Source: Conidiobolus incongruus B7586 (taxonomy: Eukaryota > Entomophthoromycota > Entomophthoromycetes > Entomophthorales > Conidiobolaceae). Taken from it: DNA of 32,422 bases. Positions 12,578 through 23,357 of the stretch are shown here, piece after piece; the stretch's first letter is position 1, and every line of letters starts with the position of its first letter. Location of the stretch: assembly GCA_000697335.1 (NCBI GenBank), contig JNEM01016575.1, forward strand, positions 1-32,422. Direction: 5' to 3'. The notes below the pieces were generated by a model. The model was not told the DNA's origin and ran no database searches. It saw only the letters and a program-made list of their open reading frames with translations. A program made the translations under genes and the position numbers.

Positions 12578-13234
12578 ATGATATTTTCCAACATAGACCA
12601 GAATTTGAATAATCCAATGTTAGCAGATTTTAATTCTGCTTACGCAGCTCCACTAGCCATCCCTCCCCCTCCTCCTGCTACAATGGAACCTTTTACACAT
12701 AACTCAATGATCATGGATTTCTCAAATTCAAGTCTCCCACCAAACCTCCCACTCGAACTGATCCCTCCTTGCGACTCACCTTCATCTTCTATATTGGAGT
12801 CTCCTTCTATTGATCCCACTTTAACCGAGACATTTTTCCCAGCCTATTATCCTCCCGTCATAGAAAATCCCCCGCTATGGAGTCTTCCGTATTTTGAGCC
12901 TTTATTCACACGATCCAAAGCTGCTAATAGCTCCATTCTGTTCTCTATGAACTTTTCCAACTCTCGTACCCGATCATATCATCTAATGCCTCAACAAAAA
13001 ACAGCTCCCCAGCCTCCTCTGAAATGCCATATTTGCAATCAATCCTTCAGTAGAAAAAACAGTCTCAGAAGGCATCTTCAGCTCCACACAGGATTAAAAC
13101 CATATCATTGTAGCACATGTTCCAAGAGCTTCGCACGTCAAGATATATATAAAAGGCATATGGTGAGTAAGAGATGTCTTCGATTATCAGAAAAAAAGCA
13201 AATGGCAGCTAATTCCGCAAAGGAGAAGGATTAA
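12578..13234 (+). CDS. Two-finger C2H2/C2HC zinc-finger transcription factor, paralogue 2
   Basis: An intronless gene of 218 residues beginning at the first ATG after the TATA box. Residues 1-145 are Pro/Ser-rich with a run of seven prolines (29-33 region) and acidic or hydrophobic patches, but no known fold. Finger 1 is C2H2 (C150, C153, H166, H170) with a TGLKPY linker. Finger 2 has C178, C181, H194 and C200, the last ligand after five residues. The recognition helices RKNSLRR and RQDIYKR are identical to paralogue 1. The tail is short and lysine-rich (to residue 218), unlike the longer tail of paralogue 1. Twenty bases of finger 1 (13067-13086) are identical to those at 5200-5219, including synonymous positions. 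Likely a nuclear regulator; target unknown. Confidence 0.87.
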   Translation: MIFSNIDQNLNNPMLADFNSAYAAPLAIPPPPPATMEPFTHNSMIMDFSNSSLPPNLPLELIPPCDSPSSSILESPSIDPTLTETFFPAYYPPVIENPPLWSLPYFEPLFTRSKAANSSILFSMNFSNSRTRSYHLMPQQKTAPQPPLKCHICNQSFSRKNSLRRHLQLHTGLKPYHCSTCSKSFARQDIYKRHMVSKRCLRLSEKKQMAANSAKEKD

Positions 13235-15372
13235 AACGATATGTAAACTAGATGACCTATTTAGTAACCCATATATGTATATATCATTAGATGACATTGA
13301 ATCAGGTATTCAATTCACCATTTTTACCTCACAATGTCCAGCGTTTTTTAAATTTTATTCCATAATCTCATAATTCATCTGAATCATCTATGTTTTAATT
13401 CTCATTGCATTTTTACATCATTTTCTAATTTTAATTAAATAAATGTTTAATTAATATTATAAAATTCATTAAATAATGGTGATATATTTTGAAATTTTTG
13501 AAATAAATCTAAAATAATTTGAAACTTATAATCATTTTTGTTTTCAATATAATATTATATCAACTTTATTTTTGAATATAATTATCCAAAATAATTTTTG
13601 CAAATTTTAATATATTATACCAGTTTGTTTCAACCCCTGTTTCAAATAAAATAGATAGATATAAATCAATTAATATAAATTTTAACAATTTATATTATAA
13701 TTAATGAAAAAGTTATTGAATAAAATATATTTTATTATAAAAATTAATGATATATTAGTTTAAAATAAACTCATAATCTATCATTATTATAAAGCATAAA
13801 TTTAAATTAAATTGATAAGTTTAATAAATAAAATTTCAAAAGTAAAAAAAATTAAAATATTAAAATCAAATACAAGAAAATAAATATGGTCTTATTTAAA
13901 TTTCGAAATTATTTCTTTTTTAGGTTAAATTTTCCGATATATTGATAGTGAAAAGGTCTCAAATCGGATATCTTTTTATCTCAGAAGTATTGGATAAATA
14001 TTTAAGATTAGCCAATCAGTTTGGATGATAATTCTTTAAGAATGATTTTTTTTTCAAAAATTGAAATTTTTGTCATAATAATCATTTAAAAGGAAAAATT
14101 ACTATGCAAAAAGGGTATATATTGATAGATGATAAACTGAGAATTAATAAGTGTTTTTTACCCAGATTTCATTTCTAATATAAAATACTAATCATAAGAT
14201 ATTGGAATGATCTTATAATCATCTTAAATATAATTTGTTTGGTTTTATTTGATAAATCATATTAATTGATATGATTATTAGAATATAATTATATTTGATA
14301 TTTAATACAATTTAAATATTAATTAATCAATTACTTGGAATAGTATAGCAGGTGATATATAAAGTGTTTAAATACCAGGTATCAGTATATATCAAGGAGA
14401 TGAAAGTTAAAAAATAATTCTAGGAAAAGAGACAAGTGAGTTAAAACATAGTGTGAATTTTAGAAAGATTTTAATAATTATATAAATTGAATGAATGCTT
14501 TGAAAAAATATGGCTGAAATATATGATCATATTTGTTAAATCCGTGACTTCTAAAATACTTGAATATTTCTAATAATTTTTAAATTTTCATAAAATTAAT
14601 AATAGGAACCTAATAAAAAAATCTACTCAAAATGATTTTATAATTATACATTTAAATGTAATATTAATTTATATTAATAAGTATATTTGAAAAATATTTA
14701 ATACATATTAAATATAAATAATAGATTGATTTTAATTTTCACATAAAATAATTTGAAAATATCATCATAGTTCTAAAAACAGCTTTGAATCGAAATAGAA
14801 TTAAAAATGCACTTGATATTTGGACTAGTCATGTGGATATTGAAATTTCTCCAAATATTTATTAATCCTATCATGTGCATGTTAGTATTTTGAAAATTAT
14901 TCAATTTTGCCGGTATTAACAAGGTTCGATTTTAACAATAATTCTTTTGATTATAAATTATATTCACTTTGATTATTCATAATTCAATTATGTCAGAGTA
15001 TACTGTATAAAAAGGAACTATTATGATAGCTTATTTTCAGACTTAAACGTTACTAATATTAATTCAATATGATATAATCAACTATATAATGTGACATCCG
15101 ATTAATATAATAAGAATATTCTGAAATATTTGAAAAAAATAACTGAATCAAACTCATTGTTAACATTATTATAATTTTTGATATTAATAATTATAAGGAG
15201 GCAATTTATTATAATATCAAATATAAATAAAATATATTTATGTCATAATGATTAAATTATTAATGCATTATATAATTACATTAAAATTATATGAAAAATA
15301 TCAATTTTAATATTATATATGTATGCTTTTTTTATTTTCAGCAAATAGAATCAATGAATTGGCATTACTGAA

Positions 15373-15573
15373 TTGGGAGATTACGCATCAAGATTACCAT
15401 CTAAAAAGTTTATTTTGAATAATTTCAATATTTACTACTTCGGAATATATTTCCCCATCATTTGTAATATTAACCAAGAATCTAGAATTTCTGAGGTGAT
15501 AGCTTATAAAGTACATAATTTAACAATATCATATTTGATTAAATGGATTATTAATTTTTCAATGTTAGTATGA
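15373..15573 (+). other. Unrecognised reading frame without ATG
   Basis: A 66-residue frame beginning after a TTTTATTTTCAG sequence that would serve as a splice acceptor (ends near 15341). LPSKKFILNNFNIYYFGIYF then PII is reminiscent of the fungal Zn2Cys6 regulator middle domain, as is the 8096-8284 frame, but no zinc cluster or longer frame is nearby. It may be a decayed fragment or chance. Confidence 0.15.
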
Positions 15574-16471
15574 TTTTGAGCTATTTTTTATATTTAACAT
15601 ATTATATATATATATAATATAATATAAAGTTGGTAGGACCAATTTTGATTTAAAAATCAACAAATGGGGTAACCGAACTATTTCCTCTAATGGCATTATT
15701 AAATATTTACATACAATTTGGGATTTTTCAACTTAAAGTTAAATAATGAATTCTGAAACAGGTTGATATTTTATATAATAAATTATATCAAACAAATCGA
15801 AATACACATTCATGATTATATTATCATCAATATTAAAAATTTAATTTTAGTATAATCATTATACTTGTTAAGATATTATTTTGTATAAAAATATCTAATT
15901 CACAATTATACTGTTTGCCTATTATAATTTTAATCATATGGATAAATATACATTTTCTTTTTTAATATATTTTGATATCAAATTACTTAAAGTAATATGA
16001 AATAATAATTTATTGTTATGCTTTAGTAAGTTAATCAAAATATATTACATTTTTTGGGAAATAATTGATAACAGTTAAAATAAATGATCCAAAATAATTT
16101 ATGATATGATGTTAGTTTATAAGAATATATTTTGATCTTATTTGATTAAATATTAATGATATATTCTTTATTGGTAGATAATAGAATTTTTATTAAAATC
16201 CCTTCTTTTTGAGGATCATATAATAATATATTTTGATTTAAACTAATATATTAGAAGAACTCACTCTAGAATTAAAATATCAATGAGGTGCATTGAAAAG
16301 AGTTTATTAATCAATTAAGCATGTTAATTTAGTTAGAACTGGGTCTAGAGGTAATTTGAGCTAATTGATTGAAACACCCGTTGCCTCTATTTTACTCAGC
16401 TAATTTAAACAAAAACCATCCATCTGCCTTATATCTTTGATAAATCATTGTAAATAATCACCACTAATTAA

Positions 16472-16497
16472 ATATATATATATATATATATATATAT
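16472..16497. repeat. AT dinucleotide microsatellite
   Basis: About 26 bases of alternating A and T. Confidence 0.9.
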
Positions 16498-17032
16498 GAA
16501 TGATATATATAGTAAAATCTAGATTCTCAAATATGATATAATATGATTTACCCCATATTTGGTTCGGTATAGTATATCTTATAATAATGCTAATCTTTCA
16601 GAGACGCTGAGTGAAGAAATAAAAATATCAAAGGAACAGAAAATGTTGACCATATTACTCCATTAATACAATATGAATAACTGAAAATTATGATCAATTG
16701 GGATTTTAAACATTAAAATGGATATTTCATAACTGGTATTAAATGGTACTTAATAATATTTACAAATTTTCAAGTTCAATTTTTCTAATTCTTTTTTAAT
16801 AATTATCGGAAATGATTCTAGACTGTGATTTAAATGTAATTCCGTTGCGGAAAATCAAATGAAAATGGATGCAATATATGGCGACTCTTTCACATAAACT
16901 GTTACCCCTTAATTCAATCTATTAATCACAACACCTAATTTCTTATAACTCAAATTTACTGGCTAGTTCTATCAATTACTTTCTTAATCCAGGTTAGGAA
17001 TTCGATTTCAGTTTGAAAGTTTCTGGTGTCTG

Positions 17033-17324
17033 ATTGGTTGAAAAGTTACACAGTAAGTCTTGTGAATGATTAGATAATCAAGACGGGTGGGAAATAGTCC
17101 ACTTGGTTCAACCTGAATTGACGCATCTAGAGCTGTCAGGTGATTATGGGCAAGAGAGATAAGTGGTTGATTAACTAGTGACCAATCAGAGTGCGTCTAT
17201 TTATAAAGAAAGTTCTAGTTTTAGCATTAATCCCATCGTATTTTACTGCCTAATTCAGTAGAAGGCTTCCGTGAAACTTTAATTTTCCAAAATTCAAAAT
17301 TTCTGCTGAGTCGGCCAATCACAC
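17033..17324 (+). promoter_or_regulatory. CCAAT-box cluster upstream of zinc-finger gene 3
   Basis: The inverse ATTGG lies at 17033-17037, CCAAT at 17182-17186, and CCAATCACAC at 17315-17324, preceded by TGAGTC (17307-17312), an AP-1/Gcn4-like half. The CCAATCACAC copy is 315 bases before the ATG; the same ten bases are 333 before the ATG of gene 1. The patch is clearly richer in G and C than the spacer around it. Confidence 0.45.
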
Positions 17325-17499
17325 ACTCATTAAACAAGTCAGTATATTAATCGAATTGCAAATGATTTAGATTTGCTATTGTTTCGGCCACATCTAAATT
17401 AAGATAGATTGAATGTAAATTTTGAGAATTTGATAGTATTTGGTAAAATTACTAATTCAACGATGATGATTAGTTGAGAATTAGACACGATTATTCTGA

Positions 17500-17506
17500 T
17501 ATAAAT
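17500..17506 (+). promoter_or_regulatory. TATA box of zinc-finger gene 3
   Basis: TATAAAT (in GATATAAATACAGG) is 130 bases before the ATG, leaving a C/T-rich leader of about 100 bases. Another TATA-like TTTATAAAG near 17200 is a less likely alternative. Confidence 0.55.
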
Positions 17507-17629
17507 ACAGGCTATCCGCCTCTCTTCAACCTCATTTCCAATCTCAACATCTCACAATCTCATTCACATCAGCTTCCAAGAATATTGCTCTTATAGTAAT
17601 TGGAATCAACTACCAAAAGGAGTTTCATT

Positions 17630-18331
17630 ATGATGACTTATCAACACTATTCATATACAACCGCTTCCACTTCTGCACCCCAGCATCCCATCATGAACTT
17701 TGCTGAATACCAACCCACATACCACCACCAGCACACCCCCATGTCTATTGCCATGCCTGTTGCTCACTCTCCATACGAACACCCATTATCTACACCTCCG
17801 GCTGTGCCTTTCTCTGATCTTTCGCCCTACTCCAACCCATCCTCATATTTTCCCATTTCCACTTGGGTACCTCATACCCCTGTCCCTGCCTCAATGAGTT
17901 GGCATCCTGTCACCACAACAGCAGACTATCTTCCAATGGCACCTGTTTCATGGAGCATGCCTAGCCCTCCCCTCCCCTTAGCTGCCCCTATTCCCATTGC
18001 TAAAGCAAAATCCAATCCAACTCTCACCCCTTCCCAGCCTATTTCTACTCCTTCAGCACCCACCTCAAAACTCACCCTTCAATACAAATGTGATCAATGT
18101 GATAAAGCCTTTGGAAGGAAGAATAGTCTTCGTCGCCACGCTTATCTTCACACTGGATTGAAGCCTTACAAATGTGAGCCATGCAGACGTAGCTTCTCTC
18201 GTCAAGATATATTCAAACGCCATTGCAATAGTCCACGATGCCAGCGACTCACCCAACGTTGCAAAGCACTTGCTCTTGCTGCAGCAGCTTCTAATTCAAC
18301 AGCTTCCCAGCCCACATCATCAACGCTGTAA
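17630..18331 (+). CDS. Two-finger C2H2/C2HC zinc-finger transcription factor, paralogue 3
   Basis: An intronless gene of 233 residues. The frame stays open 30 bases further upstream, but only to a TTG; the first ATG is at 17630, with a second ATG directly after it. Residues 1-150 are rich in Pro, Ser, Thr, His and Tyr, with HPI/HTP/HSP repeats and no known fold. Finger 1 is C2H2 (C154, C157, H170, H174) with a TGLKPY linker. Finger 2 is C2HC (C182, C185, H198, C204). The helices RKNSLRR and RQDIFKR match the other two genes, with Tyr to Phe as the only change. The tail is Ala/Ser-rich. Codons in this gene use more G and C than in paralogue 1. It is likely a nuclear regulator of the same targets. 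Confidence 0.87.
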   Translation: MMTYQHYSYTTASTSAPQHPIMNFAEYQPTYHHQHTPMSIAMPVAHSPYEHPLSTPPAVPFSDLSPYSNPSSYFPISTWVPHTPVPASMSWHPVTTTADYLPMAPVSWSMPSPPLPLAAPIPIAKAKSNPTLTPSQPISTPSAPTSKLTLQYKCDQCDKAFGRKNSLRRHAYLHTGLKPYKCEPCRRSFSRQDIFKRHCNSPRCQRLTQRCKALALAAAASNSTASQPTSSTL

Positions 18332-19820
18332 TCATACCATCACATACCCTTTCCAACCCTCCTTGTAACATATTCGAAATTCAAATCTCAATTAGTTTTG
18401 TATTTATTATTCAAATCAAATCAAATCAAATTAAATAAAAATAAAGAAATATATCTAATACAAAAATTCTTATTTTATAAAATGATTAAAAAGAATATCA
18501 CAATTTTAGTACTAATTCAAAAACACTGCATATTAATCTGATTTTCGCATTAGCTTTATTTTTTCGAAATTAGTTCCCAAGTTATAATGTTGATAGTTGA
18601 AATTACTCATTTCATAAAATATTTTATTTTGTATTTAGAGTGGATTATAATATAAAAATTTTATTTAAAAGAAATCCACAAATCAATTGACTCATTTTGT
18701 TATCCCTCATCCATATCAAAGTACTTTTAATTCGCTAATCAATATTAAATATAACTTTATTCATATATAATATATGATTAGTTGATTTAATTGGTCTCAG
18801 TCTATCCATTTAATATATCTTTAATGTATAAAATATTCATTAAAATAATCCTTCCCAAAATTACTCAAATTGATAGTTATTTTAGTATATATTAAAAAAA
18901 TTTTTATGTATTAGTTTTACATTATAAGATTTTTGGTCCAATTAAAAATTATCAGATTTTATTTAAATTTATTTTAAATTACTGTATAAAAATGATAATT
19001 TTATAAATTAAGTATTGTATTTTGAAAAAAAATTAAATTCACATTTCACAAATATATTATTATTGTTATCCGACTAGCCAATACACATAATAATTTATTT
19101 TATTTATATTTTTATTAGCTTATGATTACAATAGTAATGATAATAATATTGGTTATTTTTAGTATAAAATTGTTTTATATACTTGGAATTTTGTTTTATT
19201 TTAGAATCTAAGACATTATAATGGTTTTTAAAGTTTAAGGAGTTGGTTTTAATATTAAATAATGAATCAATATTCATAATATTTTGTAATTTATTTTTTA
19301 TTAATCATTTCAGTATATTCAGGTTTCATTACCAAATTGGGTAAATAGGCGAATATTCAATATCAGAATTTATGGGTAAATAGGTCATTTTTCAATGTGT
19401 CTGCTAATTCCGATATTATCCATCAGTTGTTAGTGATAAAATTTTATACTATTAAAATTATCACAGTATTAGGCTACCTTTTAACTCATTAATGAATATT
19501 GAAATATTGGATTGGGAATAAAATGTGATCTTATACAAAAAAGTCATTTGAAATAACAGTCAAGGAATGGATATATTAGTGTGTAATACATGAAATATGA
19601 CTTAGTGGAAAAATACCAATCAAAAATATATTGAGGTAACACTAAATATATTTAAATAACTTTTAACATATAAGAATATCTCAAAGGTCCTTCCATTCAT
19701 CAAATAAAAAATAGAATTTTGGAAAGATCAAAAGATAAAACTATATTTATCATTCATAGGATAAGATAGAGAAATGATATTTGACCATTAATTCATAGTG
19801 TTGATGATTCAAGTATCAAA
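18332..19820. other. Spacer between convergent zinc-finger gene 3 and chorismate mutase
   Basis: A 3'-to-3' spacer of 1.5 kb. Four CAAAT pentamers lie at 18411-18432, with A-rich polyadenylation-like AATAAA forms just after. The rest is AT-rich without any gene, RNA or repeat I can recognise. Confidence 0.55.
18411..18432. repeat. CAAAT pentanucleotide repeat
   Basis: Four tandem copies of the unit TCAAA/CAAAT in the 3' flank of zinc-finger gene 3. Confidence 0.8.
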
Positions 19821-20814
19821 TTATTCATCTAAGCGTTTCAACAGATATTCAACTTCAATCTCTTTGGTCAGCGGAATGATATATTCTTTGTATACATCGG
19901 ATACAACATTTGGCTGGATTTTAAGACGGCCAGATTTGCAATCTGTAGAATTGGGAGTGACGTTAACATTGGAGTCATCATCGCCGATTTCACTACCATA
20001 GATAGTTGCCTTCTTAATCAATCGTTTAAGTAGTTTCTCTTCAACAGTAGTATTTGTCAATAGCTTTTCTATTCCTAAGCTATCCTTGTTTTTGATCAAG
20101 GTAATATACTTGGGCTGCAATTTGGGATCTCTAAACTTAGCTTCAGCAATGAATTTACCTATATAATAATCAGAATTAAATATAATTATACTGATAAATA
20201 TGTATACCATAATGAATGCGCTTTGATAGAGCTTGTAATATTTCTACATCTCTTGTGGCTGACGAACCATAATTTTGATCATCTCCTGGCTTGGTAATAG
20301 CAGGTACTATTTTTTGAACATAAATATTATACAACTTTGGATTTAAATTAATATCATTTTCTTTTAAATAAACAGACCAATTTAGCTCAGGAATAACGGG
20401 ATTAGGCAGATTTTTCGTGAAAGGATACTCATCAGGACTGTAAAACATTCATTAGTTAAAGAATTATAAAGTATTATATATTTTTGAACCTGGTATATCT
20501 ACGAACTTTGGCTAATAAAAATTATTAATTAATAGTGAATAAAATTATAGATTTAAATTACCGTGTACTGTCTCCACTTCATGTAAAAAATATTCTAAGA
20601 AAGTACCGTTAAAACCAGTGTTAAAAGTTACTGCTCCAGCTTCATAAATCTTTTTGTTGGTACAAAATTGCGCCCTTTCAATAAACGCTAAGCTTATAAG
20701 CAAATAAATTACTATTTAATGATTTATAAATATACCAAATGTGATTGTATCTTCTAATCTCACTAATGTATCTCTTAATGAACCCAAAGTTATTTCTTTA
20801 TTTAACAAATCCAT
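19821..20814 (-). CDS. ARO7: Chorismate mutase, fungal AroQ (ARO7) type
   Basis: It converts chorismate to prephenate, the branch step to phenylalanine and tyrosine. Exons, 5' to 3' on the minus strand: 20814-20736, 20687-20562, 20511-20490, 20437-20208 and 20158-19821; introns are 48, 50, 52 and 49 nt. The product is 264 residues (yeast Aro7 256). By alignment to yeast, active-site residues are kept: R14, R149, K160, N188, E192, T250 and E254 (yeast R16, R157, K168, N194, E198, T242, E246). Effector-site residues R72, R73, G133 and S134 (yeast R75, R76, G141, S142) are also kept, so feedback control by Tyr/Trp is possible. The yeast switch residue Thr226 is Gln234 here. Exon 3 is only 22 nt and its donor, GTTCAA, is weak. 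There is a 9-12 residue insertion near 212-228. No TATA box seen. Confidence 0.94.
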
Positions 20815-23282
20815 TGTAATTATTCTTAATAAATTTTCTGCATTTACTAATAAATCATTTTATATACCATATTACATGAATTAAGTTGAATCCTGTAAGT
20901 TGGTCGTTAATTTAATATTCTTTTAATAATAATTTTTTTCAAATTTCTTTAAAAATCAAAGTTATTTAATTATTATGATTTTAATGTAATTTAGTAAATA
21001 TATAAGCATTAATTTAATTTTTAATTTATTCATAAATTTAAGTTGGCATAATATATAAATTTTAATTAATTTAAATTACGCCTTATTTCCTCTATTTTAT
21101 TGATAATTATTAATTATTAAAATTAAATAAAATTATTTTTATGCTCATTTCACAATTTATAAATTTAATTTTATGCTAATATGTATATTTTTGTCATTGA
21201 ACTTGATTACAGTTTTGCTAATGATTATTATATAGCGAGTTGAATCTCTAATATGGTTTTTGATCCACTTGTATTAAAAATAAATTAAAAACTATACTAA
21301 AATTTTAAGGGTATCTCAAAAGAAAATTATATTATTAGAATTTTAATTTTATATTTGTTATAAAAATAATTTATAGATTATTTATACCTCATCAAATATG
21401 AACTTAATTTATCACCAAACGTATTTTTGATTTTACACTTTACATTTTATTTATAGTATATTTTATTTTATTAGAAACATTTATCACAGGCCATATAACA
21501 CAAAAACAAAGTAACTATATATAATTCAAGCAATATTATTAATAGTTTTGTTAAATATTTTATACTAACTTAAAATTTCATATTCAAAAATCTCATTTTG
21601 ATAAATCACTTATTAAAAATTATTAATTCATATTACATATATAAATTGTATATTTATCTTATATTATTAATTTGTATTGTTCAATTTAAAAAAATATATT
21701 AAATTTTTATATATTGATTAAGAAATGATAAAAACCAAAAAAGTATATATTGAAAATAAAATGATAATTTAATATTACCATATATCAAAATAATTTATTA
21801 ATAATATTAAAATAAAAATTCAATATATTAAATATTTTGGTAATAATTCCTAAATTATATATTATATTTATTGAGTATTTTTCAATAATTAATTATAATT
21901 AATTAAACTAAACTAAATTTTTATACAAAATTAATTGTACTTTTATTTCTAATTTAAATATATAGTCTAAATATAAAAATTAATATGTCAATATTAATAA
22001 TTAAAATAATTACTTTTATATAATAATACAATAACACACATATATATTAATGTCTATTACTTTGGATAATAACATTGTTACAAATAGTAGTATTTTGATA
22101 AGGAAATTCAATATAGTCATTGAATATAAAAATCTAATATATTGTACTTAGTTTCTAATGTATAATGAATAATAGACAATTTATAAATTAAATCAAACAA
22201 ACGAAAATATAATGATTATTATCAAGAGTAAATTAAGTATATTTTATCATTATCTTTTAGTTTAATTTCAATGTATAATTTCTAAAATAAATTTATTTAT
22301 ATTTAATATAAGTTATTTTTTAAATAAATAATGACTTTTGAGTAAAAGGCCAAATTTAGATAAAGTTTAAGAATTATATTAAATGTAGTTATTTCAGTCA
22401 TATAAGCTTATAATTGTATATAAAATAAAAAATAAGAAATAAAAATAGAAAATAATTGAACATATTAAAAGACTAGACTAAATAAAGTATTCATTATATA
22501 TTATTTCGAATTAAAAAAATCAGCTAATAGTGTATTATTGATTATCGATAATTAATTAAAAATGAAGTATTTATAATACTGTTTTTCGTTTACCTGTTAA
22601 CATTTTTGAATTAATTTGGAAAACCAAGGCTGTTATAATGTCCAATATTAATACCAATGGCTAAAAAAAGAAAATAATATAATATATTCATTAATTTAAT
22701 CTTTTTTATTTTGTTTTATTTCAATGAATATTATAATAAATAATTCATTAATTTGGGAGTAAATATTTATTTATTAACTATTTAGGCTAATATAAATCAT
22801 TTTATTTGTAAGCTATAATGATATACATTCAATTTCTATTTCAGAAATACTAAATATATAAAATATATCATTGATCAATATAATATGTAAATATTGATTT
22901 ATAATTGAATTAAGAATCTAAAAATTTATAATTTAATTAAATGAAACCTATCAAAACATTGAAATATATTTTATATATTTAATTGTCTAATATTAAAATT
23001 ATACTTGATAGATCTAATTATTGATTATATTTATATATTTATGAATGAATCATAAATATAAGATTATATAATGATTATATTCTATGAATTTATATAATTT
23101 GTTTATATTTAATATATATATATATTATCTTTTCAAGTAAAATAATTTCCATTATAAATACAATATTAATAATATTAATTTGAAAAATATTTAATATTAA
23201 GTAATGGGAATTTTGATATTAATATTACTAAAATACCTGTATTAAGTTTTTATTTAGATAGTATTACTTTGTAATTTAAATA
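20815..23282. other. Extremely AT-rich spacer upstream of chorismate mutase
   Basis: 2.5 kb, most of it A/T with short homopolymers. Nothing coding can be seen on either strand. The TAATGGGAATTTT motif at 23202-23214 repeats the end of the neighbouring transposon. I see no clear promoter for chorismate mutase. Confidence 0.55.
23202..23214 (+). repeat. Extra copy of the mariner end motif
   Basis: TAATGGGAATTTT is repeated exactly at 23281-23293, the left end of the mariner element, 79 bases away. It may be the end of an older, deleted copy or a chance AT-rich match. Confidence 0.4.
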
Positions 23283-23308
23283 ATGGGAATTTTTTGCAAT
23301 TGAAAAAA
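23283..23308 (+). repeat. Left terminal inverted repeat of mariner copy 1
   Basis: ATGGGAATTTTTT followed by an A-rich stretch; matches the reverse complement of 24548-24573 imperfectly, best over the outer 14 bases. Confidence 0.6.
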
Positions 23309-23357
23309 AATAAACATTTTAATATATACAAAGTAAAAATAAATATATAATATAAAA

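Larger units (their letters stand above)
13235..17032. other. Long spacer between zinc-finger genes 2 and 3
   Basis: 3.8 kb with no recognisable gene. 13420-13880 is A/T-dominated; most of the rest is of mixed complexity, like the spacer upstream of gene 1. CCAAT is at 14012-14016. An AT run lies at 16472-16497. One frame without ATG (15373-15573) is listed separately. From about 16840 G and C rise towards the promoter of gene 3. Confidence 0.5.

Noticed and set aside
17700-17897. Second plus-strand frame inside zinc-finger gene 3
   Set aside because: It overlaps the Pro/Ser-rich region in another frame; C-rich codons explain the open frame.
18065-18256. Minus-strand frame opposite zinc-finger gene 3
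   Set aside because: It is the antisense shadow of the finger-coding part, which has clear protein conservation on the plus strand.
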